From the NCBI RefSeq assembly GCF_014652435.1, contig NZ_BMYU01000007.1:182538-246537 (forward strand): a DNA stretch of 64,000 nt, given 5' to 3'. The stretch is from Cognatundibacterium squillarum (GTDB taxonomy: Bacteria > Pseudomonadota > Gammaproteobacteria > Burkholderiales > Burkholderiaceae_D). Within the stretch, counting starts at the first letter, position 1, and each line of letters begins with the position of its first letter. The translations under genes were made by a program, and so were the position numbers. Of the stretch, positions 17,131 through 26,100 are shown piece after piece. Below the pieces are notes generated by a model. That model was not told the DNA's origin and did no database searches. It was given only the letters and a program-made list of their open reading frames with translations.

Positions 17131-18783
17131 TCAGGGTCTGGCAGATGCTGCAGAAGTCTCGGTATTATTTTCTTTGTTCTCTTTTTTCTCTTTCGGCATG
17201 GGTTTGCGCGGCAGTAAATCGCTGCGGTTGGCAGCGTGCGCAATGAAGCTGGCAACCACCAGCGATGCCTGCACCATGTCGGCTTTCGGCACTTTATCGT
17301 ACACATCCATATTGCTGTGATGGGTGCGGCTCATGTAATCCAGCGGATCCTGAATGAACTGAAAACCGGGTACGCCAACCGCATCAAAACTCACATGATC
17401 GGTGCTGCCGGTGCGGCGCAGTGTGACGGTGTTTGCGCCCAGATCGGCAAACGGTGCCAGCCAGCTTTCAAACACCGGTTTAACCGCCACATTGTTTTCG
17501 GCGTAGATACCGCGAATGCGGCCACCGCCGTTATCCAGATTGAAGTAAGCCGAAATTTTGCCGTGCAGGGATTTCAGTTGCAGAGGTCCGGCGCTGCCGC
17601 TGCGCAGATAGGAAGGCAGATCTTTCTGACTGGCATCGCTGCTCTCCGGTCTGGCCGCCACCCATTGCTGCACCCACGCACGCGAGCCGAGCAAGCCCTG
17701 CTCTTCACCGCCCCACAGCGCCAGCCGTATGGTGCGGCGCGGTTTGAAACCGGCTTCACGCAACAGGCGCACCGCTTCCATCATCACCGCAACTCCGGCG
17801 GCATTATCGGTCGCGCCGGTGGCACCGTGCCAGGAATCCAGATGCGCACCCAGCATCACGATTTCATCTTTTTTATCGCTGCCCGGAATATCTGCCAGCA
17901 CGTTCACTGCATAGTCCGGACTCTCTTCACCGCTGCGTACTTTCACATCCAGTGTGATTTCCACCGCCTGCTTTTTGGCAGCCAGACGGTAAATGCGGTT
18001 ATAACTTTCGGAAGACAACACCAGCGCGGTTGGCGGCTGCGCCTCGCCTTTTTTATACGAACCGCCACCCTGTACAAAAATCGTACCGTCGTCGCCACGC
18101 GACACATGCAGGGTTGCCAGCACTTTTTCATTATTCAGAAAAGCGACCAGTTTTTTCTGGAACAGAAACTGTTTCAAAGCGGCTGCCAGATCGCGGCGTG
18201 GCAGCGCATCGGGATCAACCTTGGTCAGTTCTTCCAGATCGCGGTTTTCCAGGCGGCGCGCATCGGCGCTCAGATGCGGTTTCATCGCCAGCGGTTCATC
18301 CACCATCACCACCATGCCCGCCAGTTTCCCCTGCCATTTGCTCAGATCTTCTTCGCTGCTCAGCTTTGCCACCACGACCTTTGCCTGCACAGGGCCGTTG
18401 GTGCCCGGCGTCCAGGCTTTCGGAATGGCCACAATATCCTGCGCAAACGGACTCAGCAGGCGCACGCGTGCATGTTCGAATTCCCAACTGACGCCGAACG
18501 GCGCAAAGCTTTCGGTATGCACTTTCTCCAGCCCCCAGCTGCGCAGACGGGTTTGCGCCCAGTCTGCCGCCCGTTTCAGGCCGGGAGAACCGGTTAGACG
18601 GGCACCGATTTCATCGGTCAGCACCGAGAAGTGATCCTGTACCTGCGAATGCTGCAGCGCTTCTTCACGCAGACGGGTAATCAGTTCGGCATCGGTTTTT
18701 TCTTCGGCGGCGGCCTGTGCGGGCAAACTGAACATCATCAGGCTGAGGCTGACGGCGCTGAACCATGGTGCTACCTGCTTCAT
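17131..18783 (-). CDS. Exported M28-family zinc metallopeptidase
   Basis: A 550-residue peptidase with a signal peptide (cleavage probably after AQA, about residue 25) and so probably periplasmic or secreted. The co-catalytic zinc site of family M28 is visible in order: GAHLDSW, TDNAAGVAV, GGEEQGLLGS with the Glu pair, NLDNGGG, and a final His in TGSTDHVSFDAVGVPGFQF near the C-terminus. A protease-associated insert precedes the catalytic domain (about 110-300). Members act as aminopeptidases or carboxypeptidases on peptides, so it probably scavenges oligopeptides. The tail is Lys/Glu-rich (PKEKKENKENN). A Shine-Dalgarno CAGGAG precedes ATG 18783. It is a monocistronic unit, divergent from the parvulin gene. 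Confidence 0.85.
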   Translation of the reverse strand: MKQVAPWFSAVSLSLMMFSLPAQAAAEEKTDAELITRLREEALQHSQVQDHFSVLTDEIGARLTGSPGLKRAADWAQTRLRSWGLEKVHTESFAPFGVSWEFEHARVRLLSPFAQDIVAIPKAWTPGTNGPVQAKVVVAKLSSEEDLSKWQGKLAGMVVMVDEPLAMKPHLSADARRLENRDLEELTKVDPDALPRRDLAAALKQFLFQKKLVAFLNNEKVLATLHVSRGDDGTIFVQGGGSYKKGEAQPPTALVLSSESYNRIYRLAAKKQAVEITLDVKVRSGEESPDYAVNVLADIPGSDKKDEIVMLGAHLDSWHGATGATDNAAGVAVMMEAVRLLREAGFKPRRTIRLALWGGEEQGLLGSRAWVQQWVAARPESSDASQKDLPSYLRSGSAGPLQLKSLHGKISAYFNLDNGGGRIRGIYAENNVAVKPVFESWLAPFADLGANTVTLRRTGSTDHVSFDAVGVPGFQFIQDPLDYMSRTHHSNMDVYDKVPKADMVQASLVVASFIAHAANRSDLLPRKPMPKEKKENKENNTETSAASARP

Positions 18784-19083
18784 AGAGTCTCCTGTCGGAA
18801 TTCCGGACCAGTGGCGGTCGGGTTGCGGGGTGTTATGTTTTAATCCTGCAGGTAGAACGAAATTCCCCGGGAATAGTTCCCGAAGGAAACCGTAACAGTT
18901 TGCATACAGTTATGGCACACTGGAGCGTTCACGGTTAGAATGCTCCGTCGTCTGACTTAGGATGCATGGTGTTCAGAAACTATTGCATCAGCTTTCACCT
19001 GTTGGTGGAGCCGGATGCAATGTGTTCTTGCATGCTTGAATGAAAATACGCTGTAAAGACAGTTCAACTTTAAGGAAATCTTC
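18784..19083. other. Divergent promoter region of the M28 peptidase and parvulin genes
   Basis: This 300-bp spacer holds no gene. Its right part contains a possible leader hairpin (18983-19020) just ahead of the parvulin ribosome-binding site (TAAGGAA). No reliable -35/-10 pair could be assigned. Confidence 0.5.
18983..19020 (+). promoter_or_regulatory. Hairpin in the parvulin 5' leader
   Basis: TTGCATC (18983-18989) pairs with GATGCAA (19014-19020), and CACC/GGTG pair inside it, giving a stacked stem-loop about 60 nt upstream of the ATG at 19084. It may influence mRNA stability or translation. The function is inferred. Confidence 0.4.
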
Positions 19084-20016
19084 ATGTCGATCAAATCCCG
19101 TGTAGCTCTGGGTAGTGCATTGCTGGTTGCACTGTTGGCGCTGAGCGCCTGCAATAACAAAGAAACTGCTGCGGACAGCAAAGATGCTGTTGCTGCCACT
19201 GTGAACGGCACACCGATCAGCAAAAAACAACTGGATCAGATCATGGCGCAGCAAGCGCAGCAAGGTCTGCCGGACACACCGGAAACCCGCAAAATGGTGA
19301 TCGATAATCTGGCAATGCAGATCATCGTTGCACAGGAAGCGCTGAACAAAGGTCTGGAAAAAACACCGGAAGTCAAAGATCAGCTGGAAATGACACGTCA
19401 GTCCATTCTGGCAAACGCTTACGTTAAAGACTACATGAAGTCTGCAACCGTGACTGATGAAGCACTGAAAGCGGAATACGACAAATTCAAAGCTGAATCC
19501 GGCGGCAACGAATACAAAGCACGTCACATTCTGGTAAAAACAGAAGATGAAGCGAAAGACATCATCGCTAAGCTGGAAAAAGACGTGAAAGCGTTTGAAG
19601 GTCTGGCCAAAGCCAAATCTGAAGATCCGGGTTCCAAAGCCAAAGGCGGCGATCTGGGCTGGTTCAATCCGAAAAACATGGTGCCTGAATTCGGTGAAGC
19701 AGTTGCGAAACTGGAAAAAGGTAAATTCACTGCAGCACCGGTGAAATCCCAGTTCGGTTACCACGTGATCATTCTGGACGATTCCCGTGCAGTCACACTG
19801 CCAGCGCTGGACGATATCAAAGCCCCGCTGACACAACAGCTGCAACAGCAAAACCTGAAAAAAATGCTGGACGATCTGAAAGCAAAAGCGAAGATCGAAG
19901 TGAAAGAAGAGCCTAAAGCATCTGCATCGGCTTCTGCTTCCGCATCGGCTGCAGCTTCTGCACCAGCGGCTGCACCGGCAGCATCTGCTTCCGCGTCTGC
20001 TGAAGCGAAAAAATAA
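19084..20016 (+). CDS. Parvulin-type peptidyl-prolyl isomerase lipoprotein (PpiC/EpsD-like)
   Basis: A 310-residue lipoprotein. The signal peptide ends in the lipobox LSAC with Cys23, so it should be anchored to the periplasmic membrane face. A SurA-like N-terminal helical part (about 35-135) is followed by a parvulin PPIase domain (about 140-238: EYKARHILVKTEDEAK, SEDPGSKAKGGDLGWF, SQFGYHVIILDD) that catalyses prolyl isomerisation and assists folding of exported proteins. The C-terminal tail (about residues 277-310) is low-complexity Ala/Ser, in runs of Ser-Ala dipeptides. A good ribosome-binding site (TAAGGAA) precedes the ATG. A terminator follows at 20041-20076, so it is monocistronic. 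No exopolysaccharide genes are nearby to support an EpsD role. Confidence 0.88.
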   Translation: MSIKSRVALGSALLVALLALSACNNKETAADSKDAVAATVNGTPISKKQLDQIMAQQAQQGLPDTPETRKMVIDNLAMQIIVAQEALNKGLEKTPEVKDQLEMTRQSILANAYVKDYMKSATVTDEALKAEYDKFKAESGGNEYKARHILVKTEDEAKDIIAKLEKDVKAFEGLAKAKSEDPGSKAKGGDLGWFNPKNMVPEFGEAVAKLEKGKFTAAPVKSQFGYHVIILDDSRAVTLPALDDIKAPLTQQLQQQNLKKMLDDLKAKAKIEVKEEPKASASASASASAAASAPAAAPAASASASAEAKK

Positions 20017-20040
20017 TCTGACGCAGCCTCTGCTGTCAGC

Positions 20041-20076
20041 AAACCCCGCATCTTGGCAACAAGGCGGGGTTTTTTC
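20041..20076 (+). terminator. Terminator after the parvulin gene
   Basis: The stem aaccccgc/gcggggtt with a 15-base loop is followed by a six-T run. Confidence 0.85.
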
Positions 20077-20126
20077 TTATCTGCGATGGATTTTTATCTG
20101 CACTTGACCGAGGACAGGAAACCGCC

Positions 20127-22130
20127 ATGCCACGCCCTAGCACCGTGACCACCCCGCAACGCACACTGGATGCCCGCGCTGATCGTCAGGATATTCGCGA
20201 TCAGTGGTTTCAGCCGGAAGTCCGCCATTTATCTGCCCGTTTTCCGGATGACGCGACCGTGGAAAGCGTCTGGAATGCTTACGCCGATGCCGGTTTTATC
20301 CGCAATCAGGGCAATGACGGCGCATGCACCGGTTTTGGTCTGGCGGCGGTGATTCATTATCTGAACTGGCTGCGCAGCGATCCGGTGATGCCGCGCAGTG
20401 CGCGTATGCTCTACCATCTGGCGCAACTGTACGATGAATGGCCGGGTGAAGATTACAGCGGTTCCAGCTGTCGCGGTGCGCTGAAAGGCTGGCATAAGCA
20501 CGGCGTCTGCAGCGAAGATTTATGGCCGTTTACCGTGGCGGAAGATGGCAGCGCACCGGCGTTTGAAGCGCCGCAATCCGGCTGGGACAGCGATGCGCTG
20601 CAATGCATGCTGGGCGTGTATTACCGCGTCGATAAATCCGATATCACGGCAATGCAGGCAGCGATTGCACAAACCGGTGCGCTGTATGCATCATCAGCCA
20701 CCCATGCGGGCTGGGATACACCGCGCTGGCCGGACAGAAAACGCCCGGCGCAGCTCAGCAGCATTCAGCAATTGCCGGTGATACAGCCGCATGCGATTCG
20801 TCAGGGTGGCCATGCATTTGCACTGATCGGTTACAACGAAACCGGTTTCGTGGTGCAGAACTCCTGGGGTGAAAGCTGGGGCTGGCGCGGACTGGCGATT
20901 CTCACGTATGACGACTGGCTGACGCTGGGCACCGATGCATGGGTGATTGCGATGGGCGTACCGGCGGCAGCATCAGCCAGCGCCAGCACCGCACCGGCAG
21001 CTTTCCGGCGTGGCAAACTACCGCGTCAGCCAGCGCAGGCCGGCGTACTCAGCAGCGATCAGGCTTATGCGCATACCGTGGTGCTGGACAGCAGCGGCCG
21101 CGCGATTCAGCGTCTGGTGCAGTTCGCAAATGCGGCGGACAGTCTTGAATACTTGCTGTACACCGCACCGCTGGCGTGGCTGCAACAACAGAAGCGCGGC
21201 AGCAAGCTGCGGCTGGCTTTGTGTGCGCTCAGTGGCTTACTCGATGAAGCGGCGCAGATACAGGCGATTGCACGTTACGCACCGGCGTTTCTGGCGCAGG
21301 GCATCTATCCGGTATTTCTGATCTGGAACAGCGGGATCAGCCGCTTATCCGATCTGCTGCAGCAGCAATATGGCAGCAGCACGCCATCGCCTGCACTCAG
21401 CCGCAGCATTGAAGCGAATGCGGATCAGCTGGCACTGAAAGCCCTGTGGACGCAGTTACGCCACAACGCCGCGCAATCGGTCAAACCCGATCACCCGCCG
21501 CGTGCGCTGCACAGCGTGATCAGCAGCCTGCAAGCCTTGCAGAAAACTCAGGGGGCACAAGGCATGGAACTGCATTTGCTGGCTGATTGCACCGGCGTGC
21601 AACTGGCGGGACCTTTGCTGGCGCACAAGTCGCTGCATTTTCAGAGTGTGCAACTGATGACACCGGCCTGCTCGCTGGATTTCGCCAGCGACACGCTGGG
21701 TAAGGCGATACAGGAAAAGCGCCTGTCACCAGCGCAGTGGCATTTGTATGCGCTGACGCAGGAAGCCGATCAGCACAGCCGCTTTGCCGGTGTGTATCAG
21801 GGCAGTCTGCTGCGCCTGATTGCGCATGCGCTGGAAGACCGCTGCCAGACCCCGCTGCTCGGGCTGGCCGCCAGTCTGGACAGCGACAGCCTGCACAACG
21901 GCCAGTGGAACCGCGCCTGCTTACCGGAATTGCAGCACTGGCAGGACCTGTTCTGGGGCAGACAAGCGCCGCCCGCCGGTTTCAGCCGCCACGAACGCGG
22001 TCTCAGCAAAGCTGCAAGCCAGCGCCTGACCTTGCTCGATACCCCGCTGACGCAGGATGCTTTGCCGCCGCTGTCGCAGTTAGCGCATTTGCTGCCGGAC
22101 ATGCTGAAACGCATGCTTCGCAAAGCCTGA
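20127..22130 (+). CDS. Papain-like (C1A) protease fused to an alpha/beta-hydrolase-like domain
   Basis: A 667-residue protein without signal peptide, so probably cytoplasmic. The N-terminal domain (about 30-280) has all papain-family active-site residues: Gln61 and Cys67 in NQGNDGACTGF, His229 in GGHAFALIGYN and Asn245 in QNSWGESWGWRG. The C-terminal part (about 310-640) looks like an alpha/beta-hydrolase: YPVFLIWNSGI resembles the early strand and oxyanion region, and HLLADCTGVQLAG sits where a nucleophile elbow would be. There the usual G-x-S-x-G is replaced by A-D-C-T-G (Cys488), so the second domain may use Cys or be inactive. The start is supported by GAGGACAGGA. It stands alone between terminators. 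The biological role is unknown; intracellular C1A proteases are uncommon in bacteria. Confidence 0.75.
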   Translation: MPRPSTVTTPQRTLDARADRQDIRDQWFQPEVRHLSARFPDDATVESVWNAYADAGFIRNQGNDGACTGFGLAAVIHYLNWLRSDPVMPRSARMLYHLAQLYDEWPGEDYSGSSCRGALKGWHKHGVCSEDLWPFTVAEDGSAPAFEAPQSGWDSDALQCMLGVYYRVDKSDITAMQAAIAQTGALYASSATHAGWDTPRWPDRKRPAQLSSIQQLPVIQPHAIRQGGHAFALIGYNETGFVVQNSWGESWGWRGLAILTYDDWLTLGTDAWVIAMGVPAAASASASTAPAAFRRGKLPRQPAQAGVLSSDQAYAHTVVLDSSGRAIQRLVQFANAADSLEYLLYTAPLAWLQQQKRGSKLRLALCALSGLLDEAAQIQAIARYAPAFLAQGIYPVFLIWNSGISRLSDLLQQQYGSSTPSPALSRSIEANADQLALKALWTQLRHNAAQSVKPDHPPRALHSVISSLQALQKTQGAQGMELHLLADCTGVQLAGPLLAHKSLHFQSVQLMTPACSLDFASDTLGKAIQEKRLSPAQWHLYALTQEADQHSRFAGVYQGSLLRLIAHALEDRCQTPLLGLAASLDSDSLHNGQWNRACLPELQHWQDLFWGRQAPPAGFSRHERGLSKAASQRLTLLDTPLTQDALPPLSQLAHLLPDMLKRMLRKA

Positions 22131-22169
22131 GCCAGCGGTCGCCTTCTGGCTGAACACCACCTGCAGTGG

Positions 22170-22315
22170 CCCGCAGCAGCCAGAAATAGCCTGAAACTGC
22201 CTCAAATGCGGTGTTCAGCACAGCGATCCGGCGGTCGTCGGCAGAAAGTCCGGCTCTTCAAAAATGGCAGATGACGATCTTTGCACAATACTGAGCGTGG
22301 TTCTGCAAGCATTTG
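22170..22315 (+). repeat. Dispersed intergenic repeat family 1, copy 2
   Basis: The core is aaatgcggtgttcagcacagc then gatccggcggtcgtcggc and agaaagtccggctct, followed by a looser gatgacgatctttgcacaat. The best-matching block is 22204-22258. It matches the copies near 9.9 kb (inverted) and 37.1 kb, and lies directly 3' of the protease gene. Confidence 0.75.
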
Positions 22316-22373
22316 GGGAGCGTTCAGGCAGTCACCAGTGTCGTTTCGCACTGAAATCCTGACCTCATCAGAC

Positions 22374-22420
22374 AAAAAAAGCCCCGTTTCCGGTGACAGG
22401 AAACGGGGCTTTTTTCTGGC
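22374..22420. terminator. Strong bidirectional terminator
   Basis: The stem AAGCCCCGTTTCC/GGAAACGGGGCTT with a short loop has an A-run to the left and a T-run to the right. It serves both the protease gene and the convergent helicase gene. Confidence 0.92.
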
Positions 22421-22507
22421 ATTGTAATGCTTCGTACTGACTTACTGCCGGTCATGCTGTGCGGTGACAGAATCACCGGCGCAACGTCAGTACGCTTATC
22501 GCAACAC

Positions 22508-24715
22508 TTACTTCGGACGCTTTTTATCGCGTTTCGGCTGCGCGCGTTCTTCGTGCTGGCTGCCGCCATCGGCCAGACTGATCTTGATCTGCTTGCCGGA
22601 AATCCAGACTTTTTTCAGATAGTTCAGCAAATCTTTCGGCATGCCGCCCGGCAGTTCGATGGTACTGAAATGATCATGCAGTTCGATGCGGCCGATGTAG
22701 GAAGAATCCAGACCGGCTTCGTTGGCAATCGCACCCATGATATTGCGCGGGGTGGCGCCGTCGGCTTCACCGACTTCGATACGGTAAGTCTGCATGTTCA
22801 CGCCACCGGTTTGCGCCGGTTTCTGGCGGGCCGGTTTTTCGGCACGCGGTGCGCGCGGCGGTTCGGTATCACGCAGCGCACGTTCCACCACTTGTTCCAT
22901 ACGACCCTGACCGCCTTCATCACGGCTGCTGCGGAATTCACGCTGGCTTTCACGCGGCGCTTCTTCGCGGCGCGGACGGCGTTCTTCGTGCTGATCCTGC
23001 TGTTCAAAGCCATCCTGCGTCCAGCGGCGGATACGCAATTGCTGTCCGGCGACTTTGACCGGTTTCAATTCCTGAATCAGCGCGTCCGGCAGGTTGTCCG
23101 GCAAATCAATCAGGCTGTATTCATCAAAAATATCGATACGGCCCATCAGACGGGATTCGATATTCGCTTCATTCGCAATCGCACCGACGATATTGCCCGG
23201 CTTCACGCCATGACGGTGACCGACGGCCAGACGGTAAGTCTGCATGCCCGGTTCCGGCGCACGCTGCATCGCTTCACGCTGACGGCTGTTGCGGTCGCCG
23301 CGATCCATACGCTCGCCACGGTCAGCACGCTCGCCGCGCTCTTCGCGACCGGCACGCGGTTCGCGTGGTTCACGTTCAGGACGCGATTCGCGTTCCTGTT
23401 TTTCCAGCAGCAGCGGTGTATCGCCGCGTGCCATCTTTGCCAGCGCCGCCGCGATTTCCATCGCCGGCACATTGTGTTCGCGTTCGTAATCTTCGATCAG
23501 GCTGCTGAACAGTTCCAGACCGCCCTGCGCCAGCGTTTCAGTAATCTGTTCTTTGAAACGGGTAACGCGTACCGAGTTCACGGCTTGCACGGTTGGCAAT
23601 TCCAGCGGCGATACCGGTTGGCGGGTTGCGCGTTCAATCGCACGCAGCAGATTGCGTTCACGCGGGGTGATAAACAGAATCGCTTCGCCTTTACGACCGG
23701 CGCGGCCAGTACGGCCGATACGGTGGGTATAGCTTTCCGGATCGTAAGGCACGTCGTAGTTCACCACGTGGCTGATGCGCTCCACATCCAGACCACGGGC
23801 AGCCACATCGGTTGCCACCAGAATGTCAATCTGACCATCTTTCAGCAACTGAATCGCGCGCTCACGCTGCTGCTGATTCATATCGCCGTTAATCGCCATT
23901 GCCGAGAAACCACGCGCATCCAGTTTCTGCGCCAGTTCTTCTGTCGCCTGTTTGGTGCGCGTGAAAATGATCATGCCGTCAAACGGTTCCACTTCCAGAA
24001 TACGGGTCAGTGCATCCAGTTTGTGCAGACCGCTGACCAGCCAGTAACGCTGGCGGATGTTTTCTGCGGTGGTGGTTTTGGCCGCAATCGTGACTTCGGC
24101 AGGGTCCTGCAGATAAGTTTGCGCAATGCGGCGGATTGGTGCCGGCATGGTCGCGGAGAACAGCGCGGTCTGACGTTCTGCCGGTGTTTCCTGCAAAATT
24201 CTTTCCACATCATCAATAAAGCCCATGCGCAGCATTTCATCGGCTTCATCCAGCACCAGCGTGCTGATGCGCGATAAATCCAGCGAGCCTTTTTCAATAT
24301 GGTCGATCATACGGCCCGGTGTCCCCACCACCACATGCACGCCGCGGCGCAGCGCCGACAATTGCGGGCCGTAGCTCTGGCCACCGTACACCGGCAACAC
24401 ATGGAAGCCCGGCATATGTTTCGCGTAAGACTGGAAGGCTTCCGCGACCTGAATCGCCAGTTCGCGCGTTGGTGCCAGCACCAGCGCCTGCGGATAACTT
24501 TTGCTCAGATCAATACGACTTAACACCGGCAACGCGAACGACGCGGTTTTACCGGTACCGGTCTGGGCCTGACCCAGCACATCACGGTCTTGCATCAGGT
24601 ACGGAATCGTGGCTGCCTGAATCGGCGACGGGCTTTCATAGCCGATATCTTCAAGTGCACGTAATAAAGCGGGAGGCAGCCCGAGACTGCTGAAACTGAG
24701 TGGGGATTCTGACAT
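22508..24715 (-). CDS. deaD: DEAD-box ATP-dependent RNA helicase with two DbpA-type RNA-binding domains
   Basis: A 735-residue helicase. The core (about 1-370) shows the Q motif (FSSLGLP...PIQ), AQTGTGKT, PTRELAIQ, DEADEMLRMGF, SATMP, ATDVAARGLD and HRIGRTGRAGR. Next comes an Arg/Glu-rich linker (about 440-490) of near-repeats such as RGER and DRGER. It is followed by two similar domains, about 491-564 and about 641-713, both beginning MQTYR and containing IVGAIANEA or IMGAIANEA, GRID/GRIE and the end of a DbpA/CsdA C-terminal RRM-like domain. CsdA/DeaD normally has one, so here it is duplicated. The likely role is ribosome assembly or cold-shock RNA remodelling. No good Shine-Dalgarno precedes ATG 24715. 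The symbol is assigned by similarity in architecture; csdA is a synonym. Confidence 0.87.
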   Translation of the reverse strand: MSESPLSFSSLGLPPALLRALEDIGYESPSPIQAATIPYLMQDRDVLGQAQTGTGKTASFALPVLSRIDLSKSYPQALVLAPTRELAIQVAEAFQSYAKHMPGFHVLPVYGGQSYGPQLSALRRGVHVVVGTPGRMIDHIEKGSLDLSRISTLVLDEADEMLRMGFIDDVERILQETPAERQTALFSATMPAPIRRIAQTYLQDPAEVTIAAKTTTAENIRQRYWLVSGLHKLDALTRILEVEPFDGMIIFTRTKQATEELAQKLDARGFSAMAINGDMNQQQRERAIQLLKDGQIDILVATDVAARGLDVERISHVVNYDVPYDPESYTHRIGRTGRAGRKGEAILFITPRERNLLRAIERATRQPVSPLELPTVQAVNSVRVTRFKEQITETLAQGGLELFSSLIEDYEREHNVPAMEIAAALAKMARGDTPLLLEKQERESRPEREPREPRAGREERGERADRGERMDRGDRNSRQREAMQRAPEPGMQTYRLAVGHRHGVKPGNIVGAIANEANIESRLMGRIDIFDEYSLIDLPDNLPDALIQELKPVKVAGQQLRIRRWTQDGFEQQDQHEERRPRREEAPRESQREFRSSRDEGGQGRMEQVVERALRDTEPPRAPRAEKPARQKPAQTGGVNMQTYRIEVGEADGATPRNIMGAIANEAGLDSSYIGRIELHDHFSTIELPGGMPKDLLNYLKKVWISGKQIKISLADGGSQHEERAQPKRDKKRPK

Positions 24716-24927
24716 AGGAAGGAAAAAAGGAAAGGAGCGTTGTCCATCACACCGGACAATAAGGGGCGCTAGTGTACCGCGTAATGCTCAGTATAGGGAA
24801 ATGATTCCAAATGCCAAGCTGAAAGCATGCGCTGACAACATTGCTCACAGTTCAAGGTTTTTTCAATGCTATTCAGACAATGAAAACGATCATCAGCAAG
24901 TTCAGCTTGCTGTTTGCAAGGCGATAA

Positions 24928-24963
24928 AAAAGGGCAATACCTGCGTATTGCCCTGCACTGTTC
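24928..24963 (-). terminator. Terminator after the first tandem paralogue
   Basis: On the minus strand agggcaatac/gtattgccct closes on a four-base loop and runs into TTTTTTATC. Confidence 0.8.
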
Positions 24964-24994
24964 CGCCGCCGGAATACTCACGCCAGATCAGTGT

Positions 24995-25954
24995 TCAGCG
25001 CGGTAAAAAGAAAGCAACATCTTTCGCCAGAATTGCAGCACCGATTTGTTTGCGCCACTGGATCGCACGCTGGATGCGATCTTCACCCAATTGCGGATTT
25101 TCCCGCTGGTAAGCCATACGGACAAACTCATCCGGGTTACGAAAACACATATTACTTTCGATACAAAAGATCATACTGACAGGATCAGTTCCGTCCGCAG
25201 CCAATCCAAGCTCATAGCCAACGGTACCAAAAGCCGTCAGCATATCGAAATATGCTGCCTTATCTTCAGGTGTGATTCTCGTTCCGTTTATCCAGTATTC
25301 CCGCTTGCCATCCGCCGTACGATTGGAATTCAGCAATTGGCCCATTGACTGATGAAAAACCGCATCAGGCGATTCCAGTAGTGCTTTTTTAAATGCAATA
25401 CGATCAGCCTCTGAAACAGGTGACTGACCCGGTTTAGCCGCTTGGTTAAACAATTTAAGCAATTGGTCTTTCTTGAAGACGTCAGCATAGTCCTGCTGGA
25501 ATTTCTGCATTTCCAGCTCTTGCGGTGAAAAACTCTGACACAGGGTTTTCAAACGTGAAAAATCTGCCGCACGCTGCGCGTAGTTATCCCTGAATTTTTC
25601 AATAAACGGTAGAGCTGATTGCTTCTGTAATGCATCGGAACTACAGATGCTTCGCACTTGATTTGCGTAATAAGAGCCCCCTTGCTCGGGATGCTGTTTC
25701 AGGTATTGCATAAAAATCCGAAAATCTTTCGCATTCCGATAACGCAAGGTCAGATCACTGAAAGCAGGTTCCGGTGCGTTCGGCTGCGGCGCTGCAGCCG
25801 GTAAAGCTGCCTGCGGCTTTGCTGGCTGAGTAAGCACCCGCACAGGCTCATCCGGGGTACTGTCTCCGGATGGCATCTGCCAGAACATCAGCCCGCCACC
25901 CAATACCACCAGTGCGGCTGCGCCGCTGATTAAATACGTGTTACGTTTTACCAT
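24995..25954 (-). CDS. Membrane-anchored hypothetical protein, tandem paralogue A
   Basis: A 319-residue protein of unknown family. The N-terminus is a single membrane helix (about 7-27: YLISGAAALVVLGGGLMFW), followed by a Pro/Ala-rich linker (35-65) and a helical domain (about 65-319) placed outside the cytoplasm. It contains several Cys residues (CSS, LCQSF, FCIESNMC), which suggests disulphides. It is the downstream member of a tandem pair with 26101-27057. The first 80 codons and the last 20 codons are almost identical at DNA level, while the middle is only moderately similar. No Shine-Dalgarno is visible before ATG 25954. The two genes lie about 150 nt apart with similar upstream sequence, so each may have its own promoter. 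Confidence 0.72.
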   Translation of the reverse strand: MVKRNTYLISGAAALVVLGGGLMFWQMPSGDSTPDEPVRVLTQPAKPQAALPAAAPQPNAPEPAFSDLTLRYRNAKDFRIFMQYLKQHPEQGGSYYANQVRSICSSDALQKQSALPFIEKFRDNYAQRAADFSRLKTLCQSFSPQELEMQKFQQDYADVFKKDQLLKLFNQAAKPGQSPVSEADRIAFKKALLESPDAVFHQSMGQLLNSNRTADGKREYWINGTRITPEDKAAYFDMLTAFGTVGYELGLAADGTDPVSMIFCIESNMCFRNPDEFVRMAYQRENPQLGEDRIQRAIQWRKQIGAAILAKDVAFFLPR

Positions 25955-26100
25955 GGGTGAATTTTAAAGAAAAATATTAATTTCATTACAATTACAATGT
26001 AAATTCAAGGCTTAATCGGGTACTCTGAGCAAACATAAAAACGCATCAGAACGAATGATCCAAATCTACTCGGAATCCTTGCTCAGATATCCGCGCGGTC

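Larger units (their letters stand above)
22131..22507. other. Intergenic region with repeat copy and terminator
   Basis: This 377-bp spacer between convergent genes contains copy 2 of the dispersed repeat (about 22170-22315) and the strong bidirectional terminator at 22374-22420. I see no gene. Confidence 0.6.

Noticed and set aside
17236..18597. A 453-codon plus-strand frame opposite the M28 peptidase
   Set aside because: Antisense shadow; the His/Cys/Arg-rich composition is typical of such frames.
22427..24277. A 616-codon plus-strand frame opposite the DEAD-box helicase
   Set aside because: It is antisense to a gene with a full helicase motif set; its length is explained by the biased codon use of the real gene.
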